Shown here: positions 1 to 7,218 of the stretch, piece after piece
Layout: every line of letters starts with the position of its first letter
How positions within the stretch are numbered: position 1 is the first letter of the stretch
DNA from: JBAWAP01 sp049589355
GTDB lineage: Bacteria > Chloroflexota > Anaerolineae > VGOG01
Reading direction: 5' to 3'
NCBI GenBank assembly: GCA_049589355.1
Contig: JBAWAP010000185.1
Location: forward strand, 1 to 15,446
Length of the DNA stretch: 15,446 bases
The notes under the pieces: model-generated
The model's input: only the letters and a program-made list of their open reading frames with translations
The model's database searches: none
What the model was told of the DNA's origin: nothing
Program-made: the position numbers and the translations under genes

Positions 1-1328
1 CCGTGATACTTGCGGTCGTAGTTTTCTGGCACATAGGGCGGGTAGGGCGGGTCAGGGAAGGCAGTGCGTACGTCCATGATCATGTTAGCTGCCGTATAGC
101 CTTGAGAGAAAGCGGTCACGTAAGTAAAGGGCTTGAAGGCCGAGCCAGGCTGTCGGTTAGCCAAAGCCACATTGACCTGGCCATCAATCTTTTCGTCCCA
201 ATAGTCGAGACTGCCCACCATGACCAGGATCTCACCAGTTCGGGGGTTGATGACTACCACGGCAGCATTAGAAACATTCTGCTTCTGAGCTTGCAGCTCG
301 GCTATCCACTTCCGAGCGATTTCCTGGGCCAGGTTTTGCTTCTCCAGGTCCAGGGTAGTATAGACCCGCAGCCCCCCACGGTGAACCAATTCGGGGCCAA
401 ACATCTCCTCCAGGCGCTTGCGGGCATAGATGGAAAAATGCGGAGCGATGAGGTCGTAACGCTCTTCGCGGGCTTTGATATCCAGCTTTTGGTACTTGGC
501 GGCAACGGCTTTTTCGGCGGTGATGTAGCCCTGACGCACCATAGCGTCCAGCACCAGGTGTTGGCGCTTGCGAGCCTCCTCAAGAGCATCAATGGGGTTC
601 AGGCCAGGGTACTGGGGCACGGCAGCCAGCATAGCACACTCAGCCAAGTCCAGCTCCTGGACAGGCTTGTCAAAGTAGACTTTAGCTGCTGCTTCCACGC
701 CATAAGCTAGATTCCCATAGAAGTTGGAGTTCAAGTACCACTCCAGAATCTGATCTTTACTATAGCGTCGCGAGACCTCCAAGGCCAGGATGAACTCTTT
801 GATCTTTCGGGAGTAGAGCGTTTTATACCTCTCCTCCAGAGGGATCAGCACGTTCTTGATCAACTGCATGGTGATGGTGCTGCCGCCTTGAACACGGCCG
901 CCTCGCAGGTTGTAGTAGTAAAAGGCCCGAGCAAAGCCCCTGATATCGAAGCCAGGGTTCTCGTAGAAACTCTTATCCTCGATGGCGATGGTAGCTTGGC
1001 GCAGGTAAAGCGGCATCTGATCTAGTGGAACCCAGGTGCGATCGCCAAACCGTGGGTCGAAAATCTCGTAGAGGAGGACTTGACCAGTACGGTCATAAAT
1101 CTTGGTCGTCTCAAATTCCTCCTGCTCCGTCTCGATCCGGCCGGGGTCAGGGAGGTCCTTAGCGTAGTAGGCGTATACGCCAGCCACCGTGCCGATGCCC
1201 AAAAGGCCGAGTAGAGTAACAGCGAAAAAGACCACAGCTACCATGCCCATGAGCAAACGTAAGAGCAGGCCGCTATTATTGTTCTTCCTATGCCTGCGCA
1301 AAATGCGCCGTTTGGTATTAATATTCAT
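1..1328 (-). CDS. Class A penicillin-binding protein (PBP1A-like), 3' end outside window
   Basis: Bifunctional peptidoglycan synthase: glycan polymerisation by an N-terminal GT51 transglycosylase and cross-linking by a C-terminal transpeptidase, anchored in the cytoplasmic membrane. About 442 codons are visible without a stop. A basic N-terminus is followed by one membrane anchor at about residues 21-55. The GT51 motif EDKSFYENPGFD is at 117-128 (E117 the expected catalytic acid), QGGSTIT at 147-153, and RKIKEFILALEVSRRYSKDQ then WYLN lie further on. The transpeptidase SxxK is SAFK at 396-399, within QPGSAFKPFTY. The SxN and KTG motifs would lie beyond the window edge. The ATG at 1328 has an AGGAGA site (1336-1341 on this strand). 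The usual His of motif 1 (EDxxFxxHxG) is Asn here, a variation I believe occurs in other PBPs. The gene is divergent from the TVP38 gene. Family assignment is secure; the exact PBP class name is less so. Confidence 0.93.
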   Translation of the reverse strand, partial: MNINTKRRILRRHRKNNNSGLLLRLLMGMVAVVFFAVTLLGLLGIGTVAGVYAYYAKDLPDPGRIETEQEEFETTKIYDRTGQVLLYEIFDPRFGDRTWVPLDQMPLYLRQATIAIEDKSFYENPGFDIRGFARAFYYYNLRGGRVQGGSTITMQLIKNVLIPLEERYKTLYSRKIKEFILALEVSRRYSKDQILEWYLNSNFYGNLAYGVEAAAKVYFDKPVQELDLAECAMLAAVPQYPGLNPIDALEEARKRQHLVLDAMVRQGYITAEKAVAAKYQKLDIKAREERYDLIAPHFSIYARKRLEEMFGPELVHRGGLRVYTTLDLEKQNLAQEIARKWIAELQAQKQNVSNAAVVVINPRTGEILVMVGSLDYWDEKIDGQVNVALANRQPGSAFKPFTYVTAFSQGYTAANMIMDVRTAFPDPPYPPYVPENYDRKYH

Positions 1329-1374
1329 GGCTAGTTCTCCTAGGACAAATCGTGATCTGCTAAACCTCGCCTTA

Positions 1375-1403
1375 ATGGTAACAAAAAAAGCCAAAAAGCG
1401 CAA
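1375..1403 (-). promoter_or_regulatory. Weak candidate promoter for the PBP gene
   Basis: On the minus strand TTGCGC (1398-1403) is separated by 17 nt from TACCAT (1375-1380), about 47 nt before the PBP start codon. Both hexamers match the sigma70 consensus at only three positions. The spacing and the divergent intergenic location are the main support. Confidence 0.3.
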
Positions 1404-1416
1404 GTTGGTGAGGCGT

Positions 1417-1445
1417 TTGACCTTTTGGGCTTTCGCTGGTATATT
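1417..1445 (+). promoter_or_regulatory. Sigma70-like promoter, probably giving a leaderless transcript
   Basis: TTGACC (1417-1422), a 17-nt spacer and TATATT (1440-1445) form a good sigma70-type promoter. The expected start point, about 7 nt after the -10, falls on or next to the ATG at 1452. The transcript would then have essentially no 5' leader. It drives the TVP38/DUF429 genes and possibly gatCA. Confidence 0.65.
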
Positions 1446-1451
1446 GGGGGC

Positions 1452-2156
1452 ATGGGTAGGATTCGAGGACAGACAATAGCTATCTTGGGGCTTCTCGCCC
1501 TGGTAATCGCAGCCTTGCTCATTTGGCACAAGCCCCTGTTATCTTTCTTCGCTGACCGGGCCAAGGTGCAAGAGTTCGTGATAAGGTTTGGGCCCTGGGC
1601 TCCACTTTCATCCATCTTGTTGCACATGGCCCAGGTGCTCCTGGCCCCCATCCCGGGCCAGGTCATAGACGTTGTAAATGGCTACCTATTTGGTACGGTC
1701 TGGGGGACTGTCTATAGCCTGGTCGGGGTGATTGCCGGCTCTAGCGTGGCCATGGCTCTGGCTCGACGCTTTGGACGGCCCTGGGCAGAGAGGCTGGTTA
1801 AAAGAGAGACACTGGAACGCATTGATGGCTATTCACGACAAAGGGGTGCCCTTTTCTTCTTCCTCGTCTTTCTCTTTCCATTTCTGCCCGACGATGTAGC
1901 CTGCTTCCTGGCTGGTCTCACTCTCCTGCCCCTACCTGAGTTGATTGTACTGGCCACCATCGGCCGCCTGCCAGGTATTCTCGTCGCCAACTTTGTGGGC
2001 GCTAACGCTGCTGCACTCACTCAAACCCAAGCAGCGTTCTTCATTATTGTCTTAGCCACCATCGCTCTGGCTTTCTGGCGCTATCAAGAGAGGGTAGAGG
2101 CGACAATGCTGGAAGCGACAATGTGGCTTAGCGATAAGCTGAAAGCAGTAAGATGA
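1452..2156 (+). CDS. TVP38/TMEM64 (VTT/DedA-like) integral membrane protein
   Basis: A 234-residue polytopic membrane protein of the VTT (SNARE-associated, DedA-like) superfamily. Members are implicated in lipid scrambling or membrane homeostasis; the substrate here is unknown. Visible features are an N-terminal hydrophobic helix (about residues 8-24), a re-entrant region APIPGQVIDVVNGYLFG followed by a glycine-rich helix GTVYSLVGVIAGSSVAMAL, a basic loop ARRFGRPWAERLVKRE, then FFFLVFLFPFLPDDVACFLAG with the Pro-rich second re-entrant element typical of the family, the TIGRLPGILVANFVG segment and a C-terminal helix. I chose the ATG at 1452. The in-frame TTG at 1425 lies between the -35 and -10 hexamers and so cannot be in the transcript. 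The stop overlaps the next gene's start in an ATGA, indicating translational coupling. Confidence 0.85.
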   Translation: MGRIRGQTIAILGLLALVIAALLIWHKPLLSFFADRAKVQEFVIRFGPWAPLSSILLHMAQVLLAPIPGQVIDVVNGYLFGTVWGTVYSLVGVIAGSSVAMALARRFGRPWAERLVKRETLERIDGYSRQRGALFFFLVFLFPFLPDDVACFLAGLTLLPLPELIVLATIGRLPGILVANFVGANAAALTQTQAAFFIIVLATIALAFWRYQERVEATMLEATMWLSDKLKAVR

Positions 2157-3157
2157 CGATGAGGGTTATCGGGCTGGACTTAACTACCTCGCCTGAGAAG
2201 GGGACTACTTTCGCTGTCCTGACGAAAGAGCTAGACATCGTAGCTGAAGGCTCTGTGACCGACGATGAGGAGCTCATCGCCTTGGCAGAGGAGCATCGCC
2301 CTACCTTGGTAGCCATTGACGCGCCCCTCAGCCTGCCCCTGGGCCTCTGTTGTCTGGAAGAGAGTTGTACTTGTCGCCCCATTTCCTCTCGCAAGGGTCG
2401 TCAGTGCGAGCGGGAGCTATCGGCCCTGGGCATCGGCTGCTACTACACCACCAAGCGCTCCATCATCAAAGGCATGGTATATCGAGCCATCGCTCTCAAG
2501 GAGCAACTGGAGAGGCGGAGGTTCGCCGTCATCGAGGTCTATCCTTATGCCAGCAAGCTGTGCCTCTTCGGCAAACTCCCGCGCAAGACGACGGTCGCCG
2601 GGCGGCGAGTCCTCCAGGAAAGGCTATGCCACCTCATCCCCGCCATCCCCTCGCCTCAGGAGTCGCTCCTCTCCCACGACGCTCTCGACGCGCTCCTGGC
2701 CGCCTACACCGGCGTCCTCTACATCAAAGACCAGACCGAAGCCCTGGGCAACCCGGCCGAGGGCCTCCTCCACATCCCCACAGCGGATGCCGCTTGCTCA
2801 AATTTGCTCGACCTGTCCCAAAGTGCTATAATACGCAAAGGTGTGAACATGGATAAGCAAAGCCAAGACACGAAACTGAGCCGCGTCGAAGTAGAGCATA
2901 TCGCTGAACTGGCAAAGCTCAGCTTGACCGACGAAGAAAAGGAGAGGTTCAGGGAACAGTTATCAGCCATCCTAGAGTACGCCGAGATATTGCAGCGTTT
3001 GGACACCGAGGCCATTCCCCCCACAGCCACGGTGCTCCCCTTGCGGAACGTGATGGTGGCAGACGAGGTCAGGCCCTCCTTCTCCCGCGAAGACCTCCTG
3101 GCCAATGCCCCCAAGGCCGAGAACGGCTGCTTCAAGGTGCAGGCGATTCTGGAGTGA
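2153..3157 (+). CDS. DUF429 (COG2410-like) protein, reading frame continuous into GatC
   Basis: Residues 1 to about 215 resemble DUF429 proteins, a family predicted to have an RNase H-like fold and possible nuclease activity; no function is established. Visible motifs are VIGLDLTTS (residues 5-13) for the first acidic strand, VAIDAPLSLPLG, a cysteine cluster GLCCLEESCTC that could bind metal, YYTTKRSIIKGMVYRA, VIEVYPYASKLCLFG and HDALDALLAAYTG near the end of the domain. The frame has no stop after the domain. It runs through a low-complexity linker into a full GatC sequence starting at Met233. The start ATG at 2153 overlaps the TVP38 stop (ATGA); ATG 2159 is an alternative. Either a true DUF429-GatC fusion is made, or the domain has lost its stop and gatC is mainly read from its own start. 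The domain call is moderately secure; the product form is unresolved. Confidence 0.7.
   Translation: MTMRVIGLDLTTSPEKGTTFAVLTKELDIVAEGSVTDDEELIALAEEHRPTLVAIDAPLSLPLGLCCLEESCTCRPISSRKGRQCERELSALGIGCYYTTKRSIIKGMVYRAIALKEQLERRRFAVIEVYPYASKLCLFGKLPRKTTVAGRRVLQERLCHLIPAIPSPQESLLSHDALDALLAAYTGVLYIKDQTEALGNPAEGLLHIPTADAACSNLLDLSQSAIIRKGVNMDKQSQDTKLSRVEVEHIAELAKLSLTDEEKERFREQLSAILEYAEILQRLDTEAIPPTATVLPLRNVMVADEVRPSFSREDLLANAPKAENGCFKVQAILE
2804..2832 (+). promoter_or_regulatory. Internal sigma70-like promoter for gatC
   Basis: TTGCTC (2804-2809), a 17-nt spacer and a perfect TATAAT (2827-2832) sit inside the DUF429 reading frame just before gatC. The predicted start point is near 2839, leaving a leader of about 10 nt with AGGTG ahead of the ATG at 2849. 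Confidence 0.7.
2849..3157 (+). CDS. gatC: Asp-tRNA(Asn)/Glu-tRNA(Gln) amidotransferase subunit C
   Basis: The small structural subunit that wraps GatA and GatB in the GatCAB complex, which makes Asn-tRNA(Asn) and/or Gln-tRNA(Gln) from the mischarged aminoacyl-tRNA. From the ATG at 2849 the product is 102 residues, the usual GatC length. It shows the family pattern VEHIAELAKLSLTDEE, then FREQLSAILEYAEILQRLD, PPTATVLPLRNVMVADEV and a C-terminal region ending NAPKAENGCFKV. The start is supported by AGGTG 6 nt upstream and by the promoter at 2804-2832. The same frame is open upstream into DUF429. gatA follows after 36 nt. A near-identical core and correct neighbour make the identity firm. Confidence 0.93.
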   Translation: MDKQSQDTKLSRVEVEHIAELAKLSLTDEEKERFREQLSAILEYAEILQRLDTEAIPPTATVLPLRNVMVADEVRPSFSREDLLANAPKAENGCFKVQAILE

Positions 3158-3193
3158 TCGAAAGCTTACTGCCATCTCTGTTGGAGAACTAGC

Positions 3194-4666
3194 TTGAAAT
3201 TATGTCAACTGACTATCCACGAGGCCCATGATCTGTTAAGAAAGGGTGAGGTGTCAGCCGTCGAATTGACCCAGGCCGTTATCGAGCGCATCGTGGAAGT
3301 TGATAACCAGGTTAAAGCTTACCTCACCATCACTCCTGAATGGGCTCTGGAGCAAGCCCAAGAGGCCGACCATCGGATTGCAGCCTGGCGAAAGGACCCA
3401 TCGAATCCCCTCGACCTCCTGACCGGCATACCCCTGGCCATCAAAGATGTGATCTGCGTAGCGGGCGTGCCGACTACCTGCGGCTCCAAGATTCTGGAGG
3501 ACTTCATCCCCCCTTATGACGCTACGGTGATCGGGCATCTGCATCAGAATGACGCCGTCATCCTGGGCAAGACCAACATGGATGAGTTCGCCATGGGCTC
3601 CTCCACAGAGAACTCAGGCTTTTTCCCCACTCGGAATCCCTGGGACCTGAGCCGGGTTCCTGGTGGCTCCAGCGGAGGCAGCGCTGCCGCCCTGGCCGCC
3701 GACGAGTGTCTGGGCGCCCTGGGTTCTGATACCGGTGGCAGTGTGCGCCAGCCAGCAGCGCTATGCGGCGTGACGGGCCTCAAGCCCACCTATGGCCGCG
3801 TCTCTCGCTATGGTCTGGTGGCCTTTGCTTCCTCGCTAGACCAAATCGGCCCCTTTGGCAAAGACGTGACCGATTGCGCCATCATCCTGCAGGCCATTGC
3901 TCACTATGACCCCCGCGATTCCACCTCAGTGGATGCCCCCATCCCCAATTATGCCCAGGCCCTCGTCCCTGACATTCAAGGAATGCGGGTGGGCGTTCCG
4001 AGGGAGTACTTCGTCGAGGGCATGCAGCCTGGGGTGGAGGCAGCAGTGCGAGCAGCCATAGAAAAAATAGCTGACTTGGGCGCAGAGGTGGACGAGGTCT
4101 CGCTCCCTCATACCGAGTACTCCCTGCCTGCTTATTACCTGATCGCTCCGGCTGAAGCGTCAGCCAACCTGGCCCGTTACGACGGGGTGAAATACGGCTA
4201 CTCTCACTCTGAGGTGGAGGATGTTTGGGACGCCTACCGCCAGACCCGGCAGAACGGCTTCGGGGCCGAGGTCAAGAGGCGCATCATGTTGGGCACCTAT
4301 GCCCTCTCGGCAGGCTACTACGACGCTTATTATCTCAAGGCCCAAAAGGTGCGCACCCTGATCAAGCGGGATTTCGACGAGGCCTTCAGGAAATTCGACG
4401 TGCTGATAGCTCCCACCTCTCCTACAGCGGCCTTCAAGATCGGTGAGAAAGTGGACGACCCGCTGCAGATGTACCTCTCCGACATCTTCACCCTCTCCCT
4501 GAACCTGGCCGGCATCTGTGGCATCTCTATCCCCTGCGGCTTCGCCGACGGCCTGCCCGTGGGCCTGCAGATCATGGGGGATGCCTTTGCCGAGGAAGCG
4601 GTTCTGCGCGTGGCCTACGCCTACGAGCAGGCCACGGAGTGGCATAAGAGGAAACCCATGTTATGA
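3194..4666 (+). CDS. gatA: Asp-tRNA(Asn)/Glu-tRNA(Gln) amidotransferase subunit A
   Basis: The amidase subunit of GatCAB: it hydrolyses glutamine and passes ammonia to GatB. The protein is 490 residues, standard for GatA. The amidase-signature Ser-cisSer-Lys triad is intact: Lys84 in GIPLAIKDV, Ser159 in PGGSSGGSAAALAA and Ser183 in GSDTGGSVRQPAALCG. These are consistently five residues offset from the Staphylococcus aureus positions (79, 154, 178). GVTGLKPTYGRVSRYGLVAF and SSLDQIGPFGKDVTD follow. Translation starts at TTG, supported by GGAG at 3183-3186. ATG codons further in would remove the conserved N-terminus. It lies directly behind gatC, while gatB is about 5 kb downstream in a different transcription unit. 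Confidence 0.97.
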   Translation: MKLCQLTIHEAHDLLRKGEVSAVELTQAVIERIVEVDNQVKAYLTITPEWALEQAQEADHRIAAWRKDPSNPLDLLTGIPLAIKDVICVAGVPTTCGSKILEDFIPPYDATVIGHLHQNDAVILGKTNMDEFAMGSSTENSGFFPTRNPWDLSRVPGGSSGGSAAALAADECLGALGSDTGGSVRQPAALCGVTGLKPTYGRVSRYGLVAFASSLDQIGPFGKDVTDCAIILQAIAHYDPRDSTSVDAPIPNYAQALVPDIQGMRVGVPREYFVEGMQPGVEAAVRAAIEKIADLGAEVDEVSLPHTEYSLPAYYLIAPAEASANLARYDGVKYGYSHSEVEDVWDAYRQTRQNGFGAEVKRRIMLGTYALSAGYYDAYYLKAQKVRTLIKRDFDEAFRKFDVLIAPTSPTAAFKIGEKVDDPLQMYLSDIFTLSLNLAGICGISIPCGFADGLPVGLQIMGDAFAEEAVLRVAYAYEQATEWHKRKPML

Positions 4667-4718
4667 GCAGTGAACTGGAGATGAGCACTGTTTCTTGATC
4701 GAATAGGAGGAGGATTCA

Positions 4719-5039
4719 ATGACTCTTAAGGTCATTCTGGAAAAAGGGGCAGACGGCTATATCATCGCTGAGTGCCCACAAATCCCAGGCTGTATGTCTC
4801 AGGGCAAAACAAGAGAGGAGGCTTTGGCCAACATCAAGGATGCTGTCCAAGCTTGCCTTAAGATTATGGTGGAGGATATGATCGCGGCCAGCACTGTTCC
4901 AGCGGCGATATTGACACCGGAGGACGTGGAGGAGAGGGAATTGGAACTTGTCTCCGTGGATAGGAAATTGCTCCACAAGCTGGTGAAGATGGCTGGTCTG
5001 GCCGACAAGCAGTTTCGTCAAGCTCATGATGAGCTGTGA
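4719..5039 (+). CDS. HicB-like antitoxin-family protein without an obvious HicA partner
   Basis: A 106-residue protein. Residues 1-55 match the HicB/UPF0150 fold: strand VILEKGADGYIIAECPQ, then IPGCMSQGKTREEALANIKDAV. HicB proteins usually neutralise the HicA mRNA interferase and autoregulate through a C-terminal DNA-binding part. Here no intact hicA lies upstream (gatA) or downstream (galU remnant). The C-terminal tail after ERELELVSV reads LLHKLVKMAGLADKQFRQ. It is not a typical HicB ending and loosely recalls the start of HicA (a LLxxLxxAGF...RQxGSH pattern). A truncated hicA joined in frame is possible but unproven. The start is set by AGGAGGAGG at 4705-4713. It may be expressed by read-through from gatCA. 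Confidence 0.72.
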   Translation: MTLKVILEKGADGYIIAECPQIPGCMSQGKTREEALANIKDAVQACLKIMVEDMIAASTVPAAILTPEDVEERELELVSVDRKLLHKLVKMAGLADKQFRQAHDEL

Positions 5040-5052
5040 AAGGATCGCACCA

Positions 5053-5175
5053 GGAGGGGAAACAACGAGCATGAAAACCACCAAAGCCGTCATCGCTGCG
5101 GCCGGGCTGGGGACACGATTCCTACCGACCACTAAAGCTGTGCCCAAGGGGATGCTCCCCCTGTTGGATCGGCCC
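5053..5175 (+). repeat. Direct repeat copy 1 of the galU 5' end
   Basis: This segment repeats at 7279-7400. From the two ATGs (5071 and 7296) the match runs 105 nt with no gap and 10 mismatches (about 90% identity). The shared stretch begins about 17 nt upstream, at the GGAGG...GAAAC ribosome-binding region, and ends abruptly at GGATCGGCCC. Most differences are transitions. Confidence 0.9.
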
Positions 5176-5289
5176 CAGGACCTCAACACCGAGGACTGTA
5201 CTTTTGCAGGTTTCGTGTCCTGGGGGCTATCGAGGTTCATGCGCCCATATTTAGTGGTAGAATCGCTCAATATCTCCCAGATATGGTAG
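5071..5289 (+). pseudogene. Truncated galU 5' fragment
   Basis: The first 35 codons are a galU start (KAVIAAAGLGTRFLPTTKAV...LLDRP), including the nucleotide-binding glycine loop. After DRP the sequence leaves the family completely and the frame ends at 5289 with unrelated residues. The usually conserved PKEMLP reads PKGMLP, which suggests loss of constraint. A good AGGAGG remains at 5052-5057, so a short useless peptide could still be made. The intact gene is at 7296. This is a duplication relic at the left edge of an accessory stretch. Confidence 0.85.
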
Positions 5290-5466
5290 CTTCATTAAAA
5301 GTTCGAAAGTATAGTGAGGAGACATCCTCATCGTGAGCTACCTTAGGGAGCAGATCAAAGAGTATGTGGAGGCCAACTACGACTTCCCTGCTCGCTATGT
5401 CAAATAATAAGGAGGCTAAGGGCTAAGCCCATGCCATCACTCAGGTTTTGCTAAGGAGGAGGTTCA
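5176..5466 (+). other. Gene-poor junction region with only broken short frames
   Basis: No convincing gene is seen. Two short frames are visible: one from ATG 5283 to the TGA at 5334-5336 (17 codons, open further upstream), and one from GTG 5333 to the TAA at 5405 (24 codons, reading SYLREQIKEYVEANYDFPAR). They overlap by a GTGA and could be the frameshifted end of one decayed gene of unknown family. The second is followed by AAGGAGG (5408-5414) and a doubled GGCTAAG. The real ribosome-binding site of the HD gene, AAGGAGGAGG, is at 5453-5462. Confidence 0.45.
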
Positions 5467-6891
5467 ATGAACAGCACAAATAAACAAGAGAGAAAGCGTT
5501 TTGATATCAATGAAGTCAACAAGGTACTAAGGGATAGTTTTCCAACCGATGATGAAGAGACTTTCCTTGAGAACTTGAAGCTTGGTTTTCCAATCGATGA
5601 GAAGACTTTGCTTCGCATACCGTTCGGGAAAGATATGCGCGAGGCGATCAACAAGCCGCACCCTGAAAAACCAGGGGATTTCTGGCATCGTAAACACATT
5701 GCCAGAATCATCAGGCAGATGAATATCCTTCTACAAGGCGATGCGCGGACGATTATTAAAGGATGGAACAAACCCGAGAATGCCGAGACCGCGGCGCGTT
5801 TCGTATTCGCGGTGAAAGCAATTCTTGGAAGTGCCTCAGGGCCCAAATCAGATGACGAAGGAATATGGCGACTTGAAGCATTCCTTCACGATGTAGGAAA
5901 GGCGCTCACTCCTGCAAAACATGCCGAGAGAGGGGCACGTCTTGTGGATCGTCTTCGTGTAAAGGAGCGAGACAATCTCAGGAATGACATTGGTGAAGAC
6001 AACTATAATCAGCTATTGAAGGTCATCAACTTTCATGATCGCTTTGGGGTTCTTTCTACCGGTGAGGCATCCTTTGGCATACTCGCTGATGCGGTGGATC
6101 CTGGAACGGCGGATTTCCCTGACGCTGTCCAGAGGGCAGCTCAGACGTTATCCCACATCATGATTCTCAATCTTATCGACATTGGAGCATCTGTACCATG
6201 GGGGCTTCAAAGCTACAAGGTGAAAACCGTCATTGACGATTGGGAACTGGCCTGCTGGGGCCAAATCTCGGGGAGCCAAAAGACACCGCCAAAACCCTCT
6301 AGGCTCCAGGAATCTCGAGCAGATCGTCCTGAATTCGAGCGATTGTTAATCGATTTGGCTGCGGAACAGCCGCGGACTATCGCTCGTGTTGAAAGACTGC
6401 TCAGCGAGTCCTATCGCCGAGCTCGTCACGCAAAAGAGGTCCAAGCGAAAGAGAGCGGAGAAGGCTTGGATGAGTTCCAGTGGCCGAAGGCAGAAGAGAT
6501 TCCGTTTTGGCGGCCCGCTAGTCAGGCTCTTGAGACAGCGTTTCCCTTGACGGTTCGCTCGGGTGAGTTCCGCAGAGACTTCGCACATGTTGTCAAGATG
6601 GATTATCTTCTGTATCTTACAGATAAGGTAACCATGATACACTGGGACCGGTATCATGATGCCGATAGCCTTGCTACTATTATAGTGGCAATGCTAGATG
6701 CATTAGTGGAGCATTTTGGGGAACTCAGTCGGTGTGATGATCAACGTATGCGCATAGGGATCGACCTAAGCGTACTGAGGGACACCCCAGATGTGCAGTG
6801 GGAGATAGCCAAGCTCTTAAGCGGGGACGGAGCCTCGGTTGCATATGGGCTTGATTGGCTGAAGAAGGAAGTTGGTGCTTGGCCGTTTTAA
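5467..6891 (+). CDS. HD-domain protein of unknown function (putative metal-dependent phosphohydrolase)
   Basis: A 474-residue protein. I recognise only the HD-fold metal-site pattern: FWHRKHIARIIRQMN (His74/His77), RLEAFLHDVGKALTPAKH (His141-Asp142 plus His152), VINFHDRFG (His190-Asp191) and a later LIDIG (Asp238). This spacing fits an HD phosphohydrolase that could act on nucleotides, cyclic nucleotides or other phosphoesters. The substrate cannot be read from sequence. The C-terminal half (about residues 260-474) has no motif I know. It is Arg/Glu-rich, with WRPASQALETAFPLTVRSGE and KMDYLLYLTDKVTMIHWDRY. No signal peptide or membrane segment is seen. Codon use looks more A/T-rich than the flanking operons. 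It stands alone between degraded fragments and the duplicated galU ends, which suggests acquisition by transfer. The ATG is set by AAGGAGGAGG four nt upstream, almost the same leader as that of the HicB-like gene. Confidence 0.75.
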   Translation: MNSTNKQERKRFDINEVNKVLRDSFPTDDEETFLENLKLGFPIDEKTLLRIPFGKDMREAINKPHPEKPGDFWHRKHIARIIRQMNILLQGDARTIIKGWNKPENAETAARFVFAVKAILGSASGPKSDDEGIWRLEAFLHDVGKALTPAKHAERGARLVDRLRVKERDNLRNDIGEDNYNQLLKVINFHDRFGVLSTGEASFGILADAVDPGTADFPDAVQRAAQTLSHIMILNLIDIGASVPWGLQSYKVKTVIDDWELACWGQISGSQKTPPKPSRLQESRADRPEFERLLIDLAAEQPRTIARVERLLSESYRRARHAKEVQAKESGEGLDEFQWPKAEEIPFWRPASQALETAFPLTVRSGEFRRDFAHVVKMDYLLYLTDKVTMIHWDRYHDADSLATIIVAMLDALVEHFGELSRCDDQRMRIGIDLSVLRDTPDVQWEIAKLLSGDGASVAYGLDWLKKEVGAWPF

Positions 6892-7068
6892 CGATACCAA
6901 CCCTGCCCATTGTAACTGCGTCCTCCTTTACCTCAATTCCACATGACGCTAGGGTTGAACATAACAGTAGTCCATCTTCCAACAATTAATGGAAATCATT
7001 CAGAAGTCGGACAAATCGCCATCTCAAAGGTGCCCGTTTTCGCCGTGAGAAGTACTATTTTTCCGTAA
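6892..7068. other. Intergenic stretch with no recognisable gene
   Basis: This lies between the HD gene and the TPR-like remnant. I see short frames only (for example a 19-codon frame from ATG 6989), no clear promoter hexamers and no strong terminator hairpin after the HD gene. Confidence 0.4.
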
Positions 7069-7218
7069 AATGGGGGCTTTGCGGCCAACTTATCAGATGC
7101 ATTAGTTCTTGCACAAGAGGCATTAGAGAGCTTTGAACGACTAGGGATGAGAAAAGAGACTGGGGAAACGTGGGAGTTGGTAGAGAGGCTGGAAGGAAGG
7201 CTATCAGCGGATAAGTAG
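7069..7218 (+). pseudogene. C-terminal remnant of a TPR-like protein
   Basis: The frame opens after a TAA at 7066 and ends at the TAG 7216-7218. It reads SDALVLAQEALESFERLG, then RKETGETWELVERLEGRL. The spacing of A, L, A, ALE.FE.LG and the second amphipathic helix resembles one tetratricopeptide-type repeat at a protein C-terminus. No ATG or GTG precedes the recognisable part, so it is best read as the tail of a lost gene. The parent family cannot be named. Confidence 0.45.

Noticed and set aside
3..710. Long plus-strand open frame (235 codons)
   Set aside because: It is the antisense shadow of the PBP gene, whose minus-strand translation carries intact GT51 and SxxK motifs; the plus-strand product has no recognisable pattern.
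1425..1451. TTG start extending the TVP38 protein by nine residues
   Set aside because: The codon lies between the -35 and -10 hexamers of the gene's promoter, so it would not be transcribed from it.
2316..2856. Overlapping plus-strand frames inside DUF429 (to 2831 and 2856)
   Set aside because: They are Arg/Pro/Ser-rich shadow translations in alternative frames of a GC-rich gene, without motifs.
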